DNA of 64,000 nucleotides from Rhizobium sp. BK316 (GCF_014193695.1 NZ_JACHZR010000001.1:905309-969308); one strand, 5' to 3'; counted from the first letter of the stretch, positions 37,061 through 46,526 are shown. A program made the numbers and translations. Notes: generated by a model from the sequence alone, not told the origin.

Positions 37061-38227
37061 TTACGAGGCGGCAGCTATCGCCTCCTCGATATCCCTCCAC
37101 AGGGCCTCGGTTCCTTCGAGGCCGATATGAAGGCGCACAGATCGTGGGCTGATGCCGAAGGCTTGTGCGGAATTCGGCTGTGCCTTCTGCTGCAGCACCA
37201 CCTCGCCCGGTACGATCAGGCTTTCATGTCCACCCCAGCTTACGCCCAGTTTGAAAAGCTTGAGGTGATCTGCGAAGGCTCTGATGTCGATGCCTTCGCG
37301 GAATATGAAAGAGAAGAGGCCCGACGTGCCGTTGAGTCCGGCAGGCAGGCGGTTGGCAAGGCCCGGATGGCAGACCTGCTCGACGACGTCGAGCGCCTGC
37401 AGGCGCTGCGCGATCGTCACGGCCGCCGTCTCATGCGCCCGCATGCGGATCGGCAGGGTGCGCAGGCCACGGATCAACAGCCACGCATCAAAGGGAGAGA
37501 GCTTGCCGCCGAGGTAAGGATAGGCTTCAGCCTTGATGCGGGCGATCATCTCCTTCGAGCCGGCCACAACGCCGGCAACCACATCGCTGTGGCCGCCGAG
37601 ATACTTGGAGGCGGAATGGATGACGAGATCGACGCCGAGCGTCACGGGCCGCTGAAAGAACGGGCTCGCCCAGCTGTTGTCGATCATGGTGACGACGCCG
37701 TGTTTCTTTGCCAGGGCTGCCAGCCCGCCGACATCATGGGCTTCCATGACCCAGCTCGTCGGGCTTTCCATATAGAAGACCTTCGCACCGGGCAGCGCCT
37801 TGGCGACAGCCTCTTCGTCCCTGCCGTCGACATAGGTCACTTCGACCTTCATGCGCTTCAGGATCGTGCCGAAGAGGCGGAAGGCGTCGGGGTAGACATG
37901 CTTGACGGCGACGATACGGTCGCCCGGCTCCACGAAGCTCAGCACGGCCGAAGAGATCGCCGCCATGCCGCTTGCGAAACCCAGCGCATCCTCGGCCCTT
38001 TCGAGCTTTGCCAGCATCTCCTCGAACATGCGCACGGTCGGATTGAGGCCACGCGTATAGATCGGCCGTACCTTTTCGCCGCGATAGGAGGCGATCATGT
38101 CGTCATAATCTGAAAAAGTGAAAAGCGAGGTCTGGAAGATCGGCGGAACGACCGCTTCGGCGAAGTTTCCTTCGTCGTGGGCGGTGATCAGCGAAGCAAG
38201 GTCGAACGGTTCGAGGCCGTCAGTCAT
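37061..38227 (-). CDS. PLP-dependent trans-sulfuration family enzyme (Cys/Met metabolism type)
   Basis: 388 residues. Conserved features are YTRGLNPTVRMFEEMLAKLE, FASGMAAISSAVL, YMESPTSWVMEAHD, IDNSWASPFFQ and SASKYLGGHSDV with the lysine that binds PLP. Members are cystathionine beta- or gamma-lyases, methionine gamma-lyase or O-acyl-homoserine sulfhydrylases; sequence alone does not decide. It overlaps the upstream GntR gene by 3 bp (ATGA) and precedes a sugar-type importer. That is odd company for a methionine-pathway enzyme and suggests a sulfur- or selenium-containing substrate (inference). Confidence 0.82.
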   Translation of the reverse strand: MTDGLEPFDLASLITAHDEGNFAEAVVPPIFQTSLFTFSDYDDMIASYRGEKVRPIYTRGLNPTVRMFEEMLAKLERAEDALGFASGMAAISSAVLSFVEPGDRIVAVKHVYPDAFRLFGTILKRMKVEVTYVDGRDEEAVAKALPGAKVFYMESPTSWVMEAHDVGGLAALAKKHGVVTMIDNSWASPFFQRPVTLGVDLVIHSASKYLGGHSDVVAGVVAGSKEMIARIKAEAYPYLGGKLSPFDAWLLIRGLRTLPIRMRAHETAAVTIAQRLQALDVVEQVCHPGLANRLPAGLNGTSGLFSFIFREGIDIRAFADHLKLFKLGVSWGGHESLIVPGEVVLQQKAQPNSAQAFGISPRSVRLHIGLEGTEALWRDIEEAIAAAS

Positions 38228-38946
38228 CGGGACATTTCCTTGATGTCTTCCTCGACCACGTCGAGGATTTTCAGCGTCTCACGCCGCGCCGCCTCGGTGT
38301 CCTGGGCGGCGATGGCATTGAAAAGGGTGCGATGAAAGGGAAAGGAGCGGCGGGCAAAATCCTGCCGATCGAAAGGGTGCGTCCAGAAGCGCTCGAAGGT
38401 CTCGCGCATCTGTTCGAGCAGCTGGCGAAACAACGGATTGTGGGTGGCGTCGTAGACGGCGAGGTGAAAGGCCAAGTCCTCCGGCCCGGATGTCCCCTTG
38501 GCGATATGCACCCGCTCCATGTCGTCGAGCTTCTCCTCGATGACCATGAGGTCCTTCGCCGTACGCCGCCGTGCAGCGACCATGCCAGCCTCGCATTCGA
38601 TGCCCCGGCGAACTTCCAGCGTCTGCAGCAACACGTCACGCAGATGCGCGGTATCGAGCGACAGCGACATGTGGACCGTGTCCCGGGAAACCGGTTTCAG
38701 CAGATAAGTTCCACTGCCTTTGCGTGTTTCAATCACGCCAAGCGCCTGAAAATGCCGGATTGCCTCGCGAATGGTGGAACGCCCGACGGCAAGGGCAGCC
38801 ATCAATTCGCGCTCCGCCGGTAGCCGGTCACCCGCCTGAAGCCGGGCATCCTCGACATAGTGCGCCAGCGCATCCGTCACTTGACGGGCGCGGTCAATCG
38901 CCGGAAGCGGCCGGATCACCGGCCTGTCGGTACCATTTGCCTTCAT
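38224..38946 (-). CDS. GntR/FadR-family regulator with FCD domain
   Basis: 240 residues. N-terminal winged helix (RLPAERELMAALAVGRSTIREAIRHF, residues ~40-66 as landmark) and a C-terminal all-helical FCD ligand domain containing metal-site type His residues (FHLAVYDATHNPLF). First gene of a seven-gene leftward operon including PLP enzyme, importer and phosphoesterase, so it probably controls the operon and itself through the site described upstream. The effector is unknown. Confidence 0.88.
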   Translation of the reverse strand: MKANGTDRPVIRPLPAIDRARQVTDALAHYVEDARLQAGDRLPAERELMAALAVGRSTIREAIRHFQALGVIETRKGSGTYLLKPVSRDTVHMSLSLDTAHLRDVLLQTLEVRRGIECEAGMVAARRRTAKDLMVIEEKLDDMERVHIAKGTSGPEDLAFHLAVYDATHNPLFRQLLEQMRETFERFWTHPFDRQDFARRSFPFHRTLFNAIAAQDTEAARRETLKILDVVEEDIKEMSR

Positions 38947-38987
38947 GGCTCCCCAAGCTCTTTTCTAAGGCAGCCGACCTTTAAAAA

Positions 38988-39031
38988 TTGGTCTGACATC
39001 TTAGCATTTCTGAAAGCTGAAGCAGCGTCAA
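38988..39031 (-). promoter_or_regulatory. Candidate promoter and GntR operator for the gntR-PLP-ABC operon
   Basis: Read on the - strand, TTGACG (39031-39026) and ATGCTA (39007-39002) are 18 bases apart, a plausible -35/-10 pair. Immediately downstream is ATGTCAGACCAA (38999-38988), which resembles the FadR-subfamily operator type TTGGTCTGACCAA. A repressor there would block transcription start. Spacing and position fit autoregulation. Confidence 0.45.
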
Positions 39032-39317
39032 GGCGATATTTTTGGCAGCCCTGAAGTGGGCCGGAAGCGGGTTTCATGGCCCAAAAAGAACTCACTCACC
39101 ACAACGCTGTTCGGGTTCGAAAGCGGCTTGGGAGTGATCACCTGCAATCTCGGCCACAGGCCGCCGGCGCAAGCGCCGCCTAACGATACACGCGGCATTT
39201 GTGCATTTTAGGGCCGAGCAAGTTGCGTTACCCTCTTGACGAACGCACACGCTCAGCGCTTACTATGCCTCTGACGGATATAAACCAAATAAACTGATAT
39301 GAATGGTGGGGAGGAAT
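39032..39317. other. Intergenic region between the GntR operon and the GH51 gene
   Basis: Divergent promoter region of ~290 bp. Most of it has no recognisable gene or RNA. Near its right end is a possible promoter for the arabinofuranosidase gene (TTGACG at 39237 with TACTAT-like -10 at ~39262) followed by GGATATAAACC at 39276-39286, which resembles the palindromes near the ArsR-type gene. Confidence 0.35.
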
Positions 39318-40826
39318 ATGGAGGCTCGAGTCACAGCGCACGCGCGTTATACGGTAGCCGATATCGACAAGAGATTGTACGGGTCGTTCCTTGAACATCT
39401 CGGACGGGCCGTCTACACGGGCATCTACGAGCCCGGGCACCCAACAGCCGACGAGTCTGGCATGCGCCAGGACGTCCTTGAACTGGTTCGCGCTCTTGAT
39501 ACGCCAGTCTGCCGCTATCCCGGCGGAAACTTTGTATCGGCTTACAATTGGGAAGACGGTATCGGCCCAAAAAGTGAGCGTCCGACACGGCTCGACCTGG
39601 CCTGGCGGACTTCCGAGTCCAATCAGGTAGGCATTCACGAATTTGCGGGTTGGGCGAAGGCTGCGGGCACCGAGATGATGCTTGCCGTCAATCTCGGATC
39701 CCGCGGGCTTGATGACGCTCGCAACTTCGTCGAATACGTCAACCATCCAGGCGGCAGCTACTGGTCTGACCTTCGTCGCAAAAATGGACAAGCCGATCCA
39801 TGGAACGTCAAACTCTGGTGCCTCGGCAATGAGATGGACGGCCCCTGGCAGGTTGGGCACAAGACCGCAGTGGAATACGGCCACCTCGCAAACGAGACGG
39901 CCAAGGCGCTGCGTGCCTTCGACGATAGCCTGGAGCTCGTCGTCTGCGGCTCCTCACATTCCGACATGCCGACCTACCCCCAGTGGGAGGCGACGGTTCT
40001 GGAAGAGACCTACGATCAGGTCGACTACATCTCGCTGCATATGTATTTCGAGAACTACGAGAAGAAGACCTCGGAGTTTCTGGCCCTGCCAGAGAAACTC
40101 GATCGGTATATCGGCACGGTCGGTGGCGTTATCGATTATGTGAAGGCGAAGAAGCGCTCCAAGAAGAATGTTCGCATCTCATTCGACGAATGGAACGTCT
40201 GGTATCACGAGCGTCGTAGCGATGCCAAGCGAATGAAGGAGTGGGACTGGCCGCATGCGCCCGTGCTGTTGGAAGACATCTATAATTTCGAGGATGTGCT
40301 TCAGGTCGGCTGCATACTCAATACCTTCATCCGCCGATCGGACGTCGTCCGGATCGCCTGTATAGCGCAGTTGGTCAATGTCATTGCGCCGATTATGACC
40401 GCACCGGGCGGCGCTGCCTGGCGCCAGACCATCTACTTTCCATTCCAGTTCGCGTCGAATTATGGACGCGGCACCGCCCTTCGGCTCGATGTCGATTGCG
40501 CCAGGTACGACGCCGATATCGCCGCCGGTGTCTCCTACCTGGACATCGCCGGCGTTCATGACGGGGATGCGGGTACGCTGACCTTCTTTGCGATCAATCG
40601 CCACGGCGAGGAGGCCATGACGATCGATCTCTCTGTGGAGGGGTTCGGCAAAGTCCGCAGCGTCGAGCATACGCTGATCAAGCACGATGATCTGGAGGCT
40701 CGCAACACCAAGGATGCGCCGGACACAGTTGCCCCGATGAAGGTCGAGGGCGCGACCATCTCCAGCAATGGCGTGCAGGTCACCGTGCCTCCATACTCTT
40801 ATTCGATGATCAGGATCACGCTTTGA
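39318..40826 (+). CDS. abfA: GH51 alpha-L-arabinofuranosidase
   Basis: 502 residues from the ATG at 39318, which has GGAGG four bases upstream; the ATG at 39303 lacks a site. No signal peptide, so it is cytoplasmic, and acts on short arabinosides after import. The catalytic acid/base is Glu172 in CLGNEMDGPWQ and the nucleophile is Glu291 in FDEWNVWY, in a TIM barrel followed by the usual C-terminal beta domain ending VTVPPYSYSMIRI. It releases terminal alpha-L-arabinofuranosyl residues. First gene before a CUT1 importer. Confidence 0.93.
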   Translation: MEARVTAHARYTVADIDKRLYGSFLEHLGRAVYTGIYEPGHPTADESGMRQDVLELVRALDTPVCRYPGGNFVSAYNWEDGIGPKSERPTRLDLAWRTSESNQVGIHEFAGWAKAAGTEMMLAVNLGSRGLDDARNFVEYVNHPGGSYWSDLRRKNGQADPWNVKLWCLGNEMDGPWQVGHKTAVEYGHLANETAKALRAFDDSLELVVCGSSHSDMPTYPQWEATVLEETYDQVDYISLHMYFENYEKKTSEFLALPEKLDRYIGTVGGVIDYVKAKKRSKKNVRISFDEWNVWYHERRSDAKRMKEWDWPHAPVLLEDIYNFEDVLQVGCILNTFIRRSDVVRIACIAQLVNVIAPIMTAPGGAAWRQTIYFPFQFASNYGRGTALRLDVDCARYDADIAAGVSYLDIAGVHDGDAGTLTFFAINRHGEEAMTIDLSVEGFGKVRSVEHTLIKHDDLEARNTKDAPDTVAPMKVEGATISSNGVQVTVPPYSYSMIRITL

Positions 40827-40884
40827 CTTTGTAGTGAAACATGTTGGCGGCGGGAGGCCGCGAGCAAAAAGGGAGGAAAATATC

Positions 40885-42159
40885 ATGTTCAGAATGCTGA
40901 AGCTCGCTAAGTGCATTGTGGTCGCAACTGCACTGTGCGGGTCCGCTGCCCATGCACAGGAAACGGTCGCCTGGTGGGATTTTCTCAGCGGTGGTGACGG
41001 CGTGCGCATGAAGCAGATGATCGCCGATTTCAACAAGGCCCATGAAGGGAAAATCAAGATCGAGGCGACCACGCTGGAATGGGGCACGCCGTTTTACTCC
41101 AAGGTTCAGACCGCAGCCTCGGTCGGCGAAGCACCCGATATCATGACTTATCACGCCAGCCGGATTCCCCTGGCGGTGAAGCAGGGGATTCTCCAGGAAA
41201 TAACTGCTGACGACTGGTCCAAGATGGGTCTTGCGAAAGATGACTATGCCGAAACCACGTGGGATGCCGTTACGATAGACGGCAAACAATATGCCGTTCC
41301 CTTCGACACCCATCCGATCGTGCTCTACTACAATAAGGATATCCTGGCTAAAGCGGGTCTGCTGACCGAGGACGGCAAGCCCAAGGGGCTCGACAGCCGG
41401 GAAAATTTCGAGGCAACTCTGCAGGGGCTGAAGAAAGCCGGCGTAAAATTCCCGCTTGGGTCGGTAACCGCCGATGGCAACTTCATGTTCCGGACAATCT
41501 ACTCCTTGATGGGTCAGCAGGACGGAGAACTTCTGACCGACGGCGAATTCCTCGCGGGTGACAACGCGCAGAAACTGCAAAACGCGCTTGCCCTCCTCCA
41601 GGGGTGGACCAAGGAAAGCCTGCAATCGACATATACCGATTATCCCGCGACTGTCGCACTTTTCACATCAGGCGAGGCCGCAATGATGATCAATGGGGTT
41701 TGGGAAGTGCCGACCATGGTCGACCTTCACAAGCAGGGCAAACTCTTTGAATGGGGTGCCGTCGAGCTTCCCGTGCTTTTCAAGCATGCCTCGACCTACG
41801 CAGATAGCCATACCTTTGCCATTCCCGCCAACAAAGGAAAGGACATGACGGCGGACAAAAGAGCAGCCGTGCTGGAAGTCATTTCCTGGCTTTCGAAGAA
41901 CTCGCTTTACTGGGCAAGTGCAGGCCACATCCCTGCCTATGGACCGGTCACCCAGAGTGCTGAATACAAAGCCATGCAGCCGAACGCTACCTATTCTCCT
42001 CTGACGGCCAACATGATCTTCGATCCAAAGACGCCACTCGCCGGCGTGGCCGGACCGATCTTCGATGTGATGTCCAACTACTTCGTTCCAACTCTCAACA
42101 ATGAGATGGATCCGGCTAAAGCCGTCGAGGAGATCAAGACCGAACTCAACGATCTCTAA
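40885..42159 (+). CDS. ABC transporter binding protein for an arabinoside-type sugar
   Basis: 424 residues. The ATG at 40885 has GGAGG eight bases upstream. Signal peptide cleaves near AHAQ; the mature protein is a family 1 carbohydrate binder (VAWWDFLSGGDGVRMKQMIADFNKAHEG as landmark). It follows abfA by ~58 bp and precedes the two permease genes. The link to the cytoplasmic arabinofuranosidase implies arabino-oligosaccharides as ligands. Confidence 0.87.
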   Translation: MFRMLKLAKCIVVATALCGSAAHAQETVAWWDFLSGGDGVRMKQMIADFNKAHEGKIKIEATTLEWGTPFYSKVQTAASVGEAPDIMTYHASRIPLAVKQGILQEITADDWSKMGLAKDDYAETTWDAVTIDGKQYAVPFDTHPIVLYYNKDILAKAGLLTEDGKPKGLDSRENFEATLQGLKKAGVKFPLGSVTADGNFMFRTIYSLMGQQDGELLTDGEFLAGDNAQKLQNALALLQGWTKESLQSTYTDYPATVALFTSGEAAMMINGVWEVPTMVDLHKQGKLFEWGAVELPVLFKHASTYADSHTFAIPANKGKDMTADKRAAVLEVISWLSKNSLYWASAGHIPAYGPVTQSAEYKAMQPNATYSPLTANMIFDPKTPLAGVAGPIFDVMSNYFVPTLNNEMDPAKAVEEIKTELNDL

Positions 42160-42169
42160 CACCTTCTAC

Positions 42170-42200
42170 GACAGGTCGCGGCACATTGCTCCGACCTGTC
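42170..42200 (+). other. Hairpin between arabinoside binding-protein and permease genes
   Basis: GACAGGTCG (42170-42178) pairs perfectly with CGACCTGTC (42192-42200), loop of 13 bases. There is no T run after it. Position directly after the binding-protein stop suggests mRNA stabilisation of that cistron. Confidence 0.6.
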
Positions 42201-42249
42201 AGCAGCCCTCACGATCCCCTTATTGGAACGAAGGAAGCTTGCATTAATC

Positions 42250-43134
42250 ATGCTCAGGAATAAACGAAGCGAGGCTTTGATCGCCGCGGTACTGGTTGCG
42301 CCTTTTGTGGCGATATACGGTCTGGTCTTTATCTACCCTTTGATCAGACTTTTCCTGACCAGTTTCACGGACGCTCCTCTGATCGGCAGCGGCGCGTATG
42401 TCGGTTTCGATAACTATGTGCGCCTCTGGGGTGAACGGCGTTTCGACACTGCACTGTGGAACACAGCCTATTTTGTCTTGCTAACGGTTGTACCTGGGAC
42501 ATTTACTGCCTTTGCCATTGCTCTCGGCATCAATCGGCTTGCAGGCCGGATGCAGGCCTTCGTCCTGGCGCTGTTTTTTCTGCCTTATATCCTGCCCGTG
42601 TCGGTCGTCTACCTGATCTGGGACTGGACTTTGAACTTCCAGTTCGGAATCGCAATGTATCTCTTTGACATGATAGGGATAAGCCGGGTCCCAGTTTTCA
42701 AGTCGACAGGCTGGTTTATGCCCGCCGTCGCCTTCATCACCATCTGGTGGACTGCCGGCTTCTCCATCCTTCTGTTTCTTGCCGGTCTTCGTTCAATCCC
42801 CGCCGAGATTTATGAAGCGGCCGCTCTCGACAATGCCGGCCGCTGGGCGACGTTCCGGCAAGTTACATGGCCGCTCATGTGGCCGATTACGGCCTTGGTG
42901 CTCACCATACAGTTGATCCTACAGCTAAAGATCTTCGACCAGGTCTACCTGTTTTCGACTGGTGGCCGCCCCAACGACAACCTTGTCCTGGTCTATTATG
43001 TCTTCCAACGCGCGTTCCAGTCCGACCAGGGAGGTCGTGCCGCCGCGGCTGCAGTCGTCCTTTTCGTGATCGTTATCGTCGTCTCGGTCATCAACTTCCA
43101 GCTCACACGTCTGTCGAAGGGAGGCGCGCGATGA
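42250..43134 (+). CDS. Carbohydrate ABC transporter permease (MalF family), arabinoside cluster
   Basis: 294 residues from the ATG at 42250; a TTG at 42223 is possible but has no ribosome site. Six membrane helices, MalF-type entry (LVAPFVAIYGLVFIYPLIRLF as landmark) and EAA loop EIYEAAALDNAGRWATFRQVTWP. The stop overlaps the next permease start (ATGA). Partner of the MalG-like protein. Confidence 0.88.
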   Translation: MLRNKRSEALIAAVLVAPFVAIYGLVFIYPLIRLFLTSFTDAPLIGSGAYVGFDNYVRLWGERRFDTALWNTAYFVLLTVVPGTFTAFAIALGINRLAGRMQAFVLALFFLPYILPVSVVYLIWDWTLNFQFGIAMYLFDMIGISRVPVFKSTGWFMPAVAFITIWWTAGFSILLFLAGLRSIPAEIYEAAALDNAGRWATFRQVTWPLMWPITALVLTIQLILQLKIFDQVYLFSTGGRPNDNLVLVYYVFQRAFQSDQGGRAAAAAVVLFVIVIVVSVINFQLTRLSKGGAR

Positions 43135-43973
43135 CCTCAACAACTGTCCAGCGCTTAAATGTGGCAGGTTTTGCGATCACGCTGGCGACCGTCGTCATCG
43201 CCGTGCTCTGGGCGTTCCCGCTCTATTGGGGCGTCGTCTCGTCGCTCAAACCGGAAGACGAAGTGGTAAGGCCCTACATCGAACTATGGCCAGACACCTT
43301 CACCCTCTCGCATTATGTCTTCGCACTGACTCAGACCCAGATCGGGACCTGGTATCTGAACTCGATCGTGACGGCACTGGCGATCACCGTACTGACCGTC
43401 GCTTCATCGCTTCTTTGCGGCTATGCGATATCGCAGCTCGAATTTCCGCTCCGCCGCCCACTCTGGTGGCTAATCCTGGCGAGTTTCATGGTCCCTATGC
43501 AAACCATGATCGTCAATCACTTCGAACTTGTGGCAAGCCTCGGGCTTCTCAACACATGGAGCGGCATCGTACTTCCGCAATTGATCCACCCTGTGATCAT
43601 CATCGTCTACAAGCAGTTCTTCGATGGAGTGCCGAAGGATTTTCGCGAGGCCGCTGTCATGGACAATGCTTCTGAATGGCGCATCCTGACGCGGGTCTAC
43701 ATGCCAATGAACTGGGGTGTCACGGCGGCACTTGCGATCGTCACCTTTATCTGGTCTTGGAACGCCTTTCTCTGGCCCTTCCTTGCCGTGACGAAGACCG
43801 ACATGATGACCATCACCGTCGGTATTACGCAGGTCAACGATGCCTTCGGGGTCTATTATGCCCGGCAACTCTCTGCAGCCGTGCTGGCCGGCCTGCCGGT
43901 GGCAATCGCCTATCTGGTGTTTCAGCGGCGCGTGACAGAAGCAATTACCCTGTCAGCCGGCATCAAGGGATGA
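43131..43973 (+). CDS. Carbohydrate ABC transporter permease (MalG family), arabinoside cluster
   Basis: 280 residues starting at the overlapping ATG 43131 (GGGAGG lies just upstream). Six membrane helices; the EAA loop is DFREAAVMDNASEWRILTRVYMP and the C-terminus TEAITLSAGIKG is typical of MalG. The ATPase partner is encoded on the opposite strand immediately downstream. Confidence 0.9.
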   Translation: MTSTTVQRLNVAGFAITLATVVIAVLWAFPLYWGVVSSLKPEDEVVRPYIELWPDTFTLSHYVFALTQTQIGTWYLNSIVTALAITVLTVASSLLCGYAISQLEFPLRRPLWWLILASFMVPMQTMIVNHFELVASLGLLNTWSGIVLPQLIHPVIIIVYKQFFDGVPKDFREAAVMDNASEWRILTRVYMPMNWGVTAALAIVTFIWSWNAFLWPFLAVTKTDMMTITVGITQVNDAFGVYYARQLSAAVLAGLPVAIAYLVFQRRVTEAITLSAGIKG

Positions 43974-44024
43974 TACGGAACGTCAGCAAGAGCTGCCGTT
44001 CCGTATAAGAAGAGATTTTGCTCC

Positions 44025-45101
44025 TCAGTGTACGTGATGCGCCTTTCCGTCCTTGTCGAAGAGATGGACGGCAGTCATGTCGAATGAGATGAAGACGGTA
44101 TCGCCCGGCTGAACATTGCAACGTCCTCCATCCTGTGCAATGACCTCGCTGCCATCCTTCAAGCTGCAATAGAGGAGCGTTCGATCGCCGAGCCGCTCCA
44201 CGACACCGACTTTGGCCTCACTGCCCCGTGCGCTGGCACCTTCGCCTTCAACGGCCCGTACGGCTTCCGGCCGGATGCCGAGTTCGTAGCGACCCGGGCC
44301 TGACGGCGGCGGCGAGATCTTCAATTCGGCTCCGTCTCCTAGCCGCAAAATTCCTTCGGGTAGCAGGTCCACAGGGAGAAAATTCATTGCAGGACTGCCG
44401 ACAAACCCCGCGACAAATCTCGATGCTGGCCTGAGATAAACCTCCATCGGCGTGCCGATCTGTTCGATCCTGCAATTGTTTAGTACAACAATACGGTCGG
44501 CAAGCGTCATAGCTTCAGTCTGGTCGTGCGTTACATAGATCATCGTCGACTTCATGCGCTGGTGAAGCTCGGCAAGTTCCACGCGGGTGCGTACGCGCAG
44601 CGCAGCGTCGAGGTTGGAGAGGGGCTCGTCTAAGAGAAAAGCTGTTGGGTCCTTGACGATTGCACGACCGATTGCGACGCGCTGGCGCTGGCCACCCGAA
44701 AGCTGGGCAGGCCTTCGCCCAAGTAGCGCATCCATCTCCAGCATCCGCGCCGCTTCGGCAACGCGCAGGTCGATATCCTTTTCTGGCATGCCTATGTTTC
44801 GCAAGCCGAAGGCCATGTTGTCCCGAACCGTCATGTGCGGGTAGAGCGCGTAGTTCTGAAAAACCATGGCCAGCCGGCGCTGACCTGGCGCCAACGTCTC
44901 GCTTCGCACACCGTCGATGCTCAAGGCCCCGCTCGTAATCGTTTCAAGCCCAGCGATCATCCGCAGCAACGTTGATTTTCCCGAGCCCGAGGGTCCGAGA
45001 AAAACCATGAGCTCTCCGGAACGGATCGTCAGGGATATATCTTCGATGACTTTGACATTGCCGAAGCTCTTGGTGACATTTTCAAGCCTGATTTCTGCCA
45101 T
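44025..45101 (-). CDS. ABC transporter ATP-binding protein (MalK/UgpC family), arabinoside cluster
   Basis: 358 residues from the ATG at 45101, with GGGAGG upstream. Walker [10 protein letters not shown], signature [14 protein letters not shown], Walker [13 protein letters not shown], switch [10 protein letters not shown] and a C-terminal TOBE region. It is convergent with the permeases, so it needs its own promoter, which it shares the region of with the ArsR-type gene. Functional partner is inferred from position. Confidence 0.87.
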   Translation of the reverse strand: MAEIRLENVTKSFGNVKVIEDISLTIRSGELMVFLGPSGSGKSTLLRMIAGLETITSGALSIDGVRSETLAPGQRRLAMVFQNYALYPHMTVRDNMAFGLRNIGMPEKDIDLRVAEAARMLEMDALLGRRPAQLSGGQRQRVAIGRAIVKDPTAFLLDEPLSNLDAALRVRTRVELAELHQRMKSTMIYVTHDQTEAMTLADRIVVLNNCRIEQIGTPMEVYLRPASRFVAGFVGSPAMNFLPVDLLPEGILRLGDGAELKISPPPSGPGRYELGIRPEAVRAVEGEGASARGSEAKVGVVERLGDRTLLYCSLKDGSEVIAQDGGRCNVQPGDTVFISFDMTAVHLFDKDGKAHHVH

Positions 45102-45132
45102 GAAGTTCCTCCCGATTAAAACCATTCTTTCC

Positions 45133-45233
45133 GGTATATACCAGAAGTCAAGATATCAGTAGGTTACGACCATTCTGTTGTGACTTCTCTCCAGCCGCTC
45201 GCGAAACGGACACTCGAGTACCCGGTATACCGG
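45133..45233. promoter_or_regulatory. Two GGTATA palindromes in the divergent ATPase / ArsR-type promoter region
   Basis: GGTATATACC is a perfect palindrome at 45133-45142, 32 bp before the ATPase start. CCGGTATACCGG is a perfect palindrome at 45222-45233. They share the GGTATA core. A related GGATATAAACC is before abfA. They are good candidates for operators of the 308-residue regulator encoded at 45410. The rest of the 45126-45409 gap shows no gene. Confidence 0.5.
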
Positions 45234-45409
45234 CGACGTTGCGCAGTCTTAATCAAGGCTGGACGGGCTTGGCTGAGCGGCATTCGTACAGCAGCCGGAT
45301 CGCACTGTTTGCCCTAAAATTCTATTCCTTGGGCCGCCTGACTAGCAGGCCGACCGGCGCCCTTGATACATCATAATTTCCGATATACACATGAGCAAAA
45401 CATGGGGAC

Positions 45410-46336
45410 ATGATGGAGCGGGCGTTTTTAACAATTTTCGCTGGCGAGAACAGTGACGCTATACGCGCGCTCTCGGCACCCGCGAGGGTTGATATGCTTA
45501 AACTTCTTTGCGCAGAAGGGCCGATGAACATCAATGACATTGCGCGTGCCCTTTCCCTTCCCCAATCGACAGTTGCTACTGGAATACAGATTTTGGAAGA
45601 CGCGAGGCTCGTCGAGTCCCGGCTCGCCAAAGCACGGAAAGGGAACCAAAAAATCTGCTCAGCGATCTACAGTGAGATCGTCATCAGTTTCGAAAAGACC
45701 GCGGCTCAACGGCTTGATGATGTTATCGAGGTCGAGATGCCGGTCGGGCTGTATACCAGTTGTGACGTTTACGCGCCGTGCGGACTTTGTTCCACCGAAA
45801 GCGTCATCGGTCCCCTTGACGTTCCGGATTACTTTCTTGATCCGCAGCGCATGCAGGCCGGGCTCATCTGGTTCGGCAGGGGATATGTGGAATACAAATT
45901 CCCCAACAATGCCAGAGTCCTTAACAAGGATATCCGTGCAATCGAGTTCTCTCTGGAACTCTCGTCGGAAGTGCCGGGCACGAACGCCGACTGGCCATCG
46001 GATATAACACTTTGGGTCAATGGAGTGGCCATCGGAACGTGGACTTCGCCTGGTGACAACGGCGATAAGCGAGGTGCGTTTACTCCACCATGGTGGAAGC
46101 TGGAGGGCTCGCAATATGGGATGCAGAAGACGTGGCATATATCACGTAGGGGGACCTTTGTTGACGGCGCTCCCGCATCAGAAGTGACGATAAACGATCT
46201 CGCGCTTGCCCAGCACTCTTCTATACGGCTGAGGGTCGGCATTGCGGAGGATGCCCGCCATACCGGGGGCGTTAACATTTTTGGTCGCAATTTCGGCAAT
46301 TACGGTCGCGATATCGTTATGCGATTGCATGTCTGA
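45410..46336 (+). CDS. ArsR-type HTH regulator with long C-terminal domain
   Basis: 308 residues, about three times a normal ArsR protein. Residues ~15-95 form the ArsR-like winged helix (LSAPARVDMLKLLCAEGPMN region; LPQSTVATGIQILEDARLV). The remaining ~215 residues are beta-rich and not recognised, with Cys118, Cys124 and Cys127 clustered (CDVYAPCGLC) and aromatic-rich stretches (TPPWWKLEG), suggesting a carbohydrate- or metal-sensing fold. It lies in the arabinofuranosidase cluster, divergent from its ATPase. Likely a sugar-responsive regulator (inference). Base composition looks less GC-rich than the flanks. Confidence 0.75.
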   Translation: MMERAFLTIFAGENSDAIRALSAPARVDMLKLLCAEGPMNINDIARALSLPQSTVATGIQILEDARLVESRLAKARKGNQKICSAIYSEIVISFEKTAAQRLDDVIEVEMPVGLYTSCDVYAPCGLCSTESVIGPLDVPDYFLDPQRMQAGLIWFGRGYVEYKFPNNARVLNKDIRAIEFSLELSSEVPGTNADWPSDITLWVNGVAIGTWTSPGDNGDKRGAFTPPWWKLEGSQYGMQKTWHISRRGTFVDGAPASEVTINDLALAQHSSIRLRVGIAEDARHTGGVNIFGRNFGNYGRDIVMRLHV

Positions 46337-46526
46337 TCACGGTCGCCAGCAGGGTCTCCGACATTGTCCCCCCATCCCCTATGGCATGATAATACCGTTA
46401 GCCCAACTCTGAATTGGAGCATTTGCGGTCGCGCAAGCTGCGCGCCCATAGCCGATTCAAATCACACCAATAAATAGCAGTTTCGCTACCGCTTCTGCAC
46501 GGGGCCGCAACCTTCCCCAAAGGTGA
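46337..46526. other. Intergenic region between ArsR-type gene and queE
   Basis: 190 bp between convergent genes. I see no clear hairpin with a T run and no gene. A short Asn/Thr-rich AT segment lies at ~46455-46480. Confidence 0.3.
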
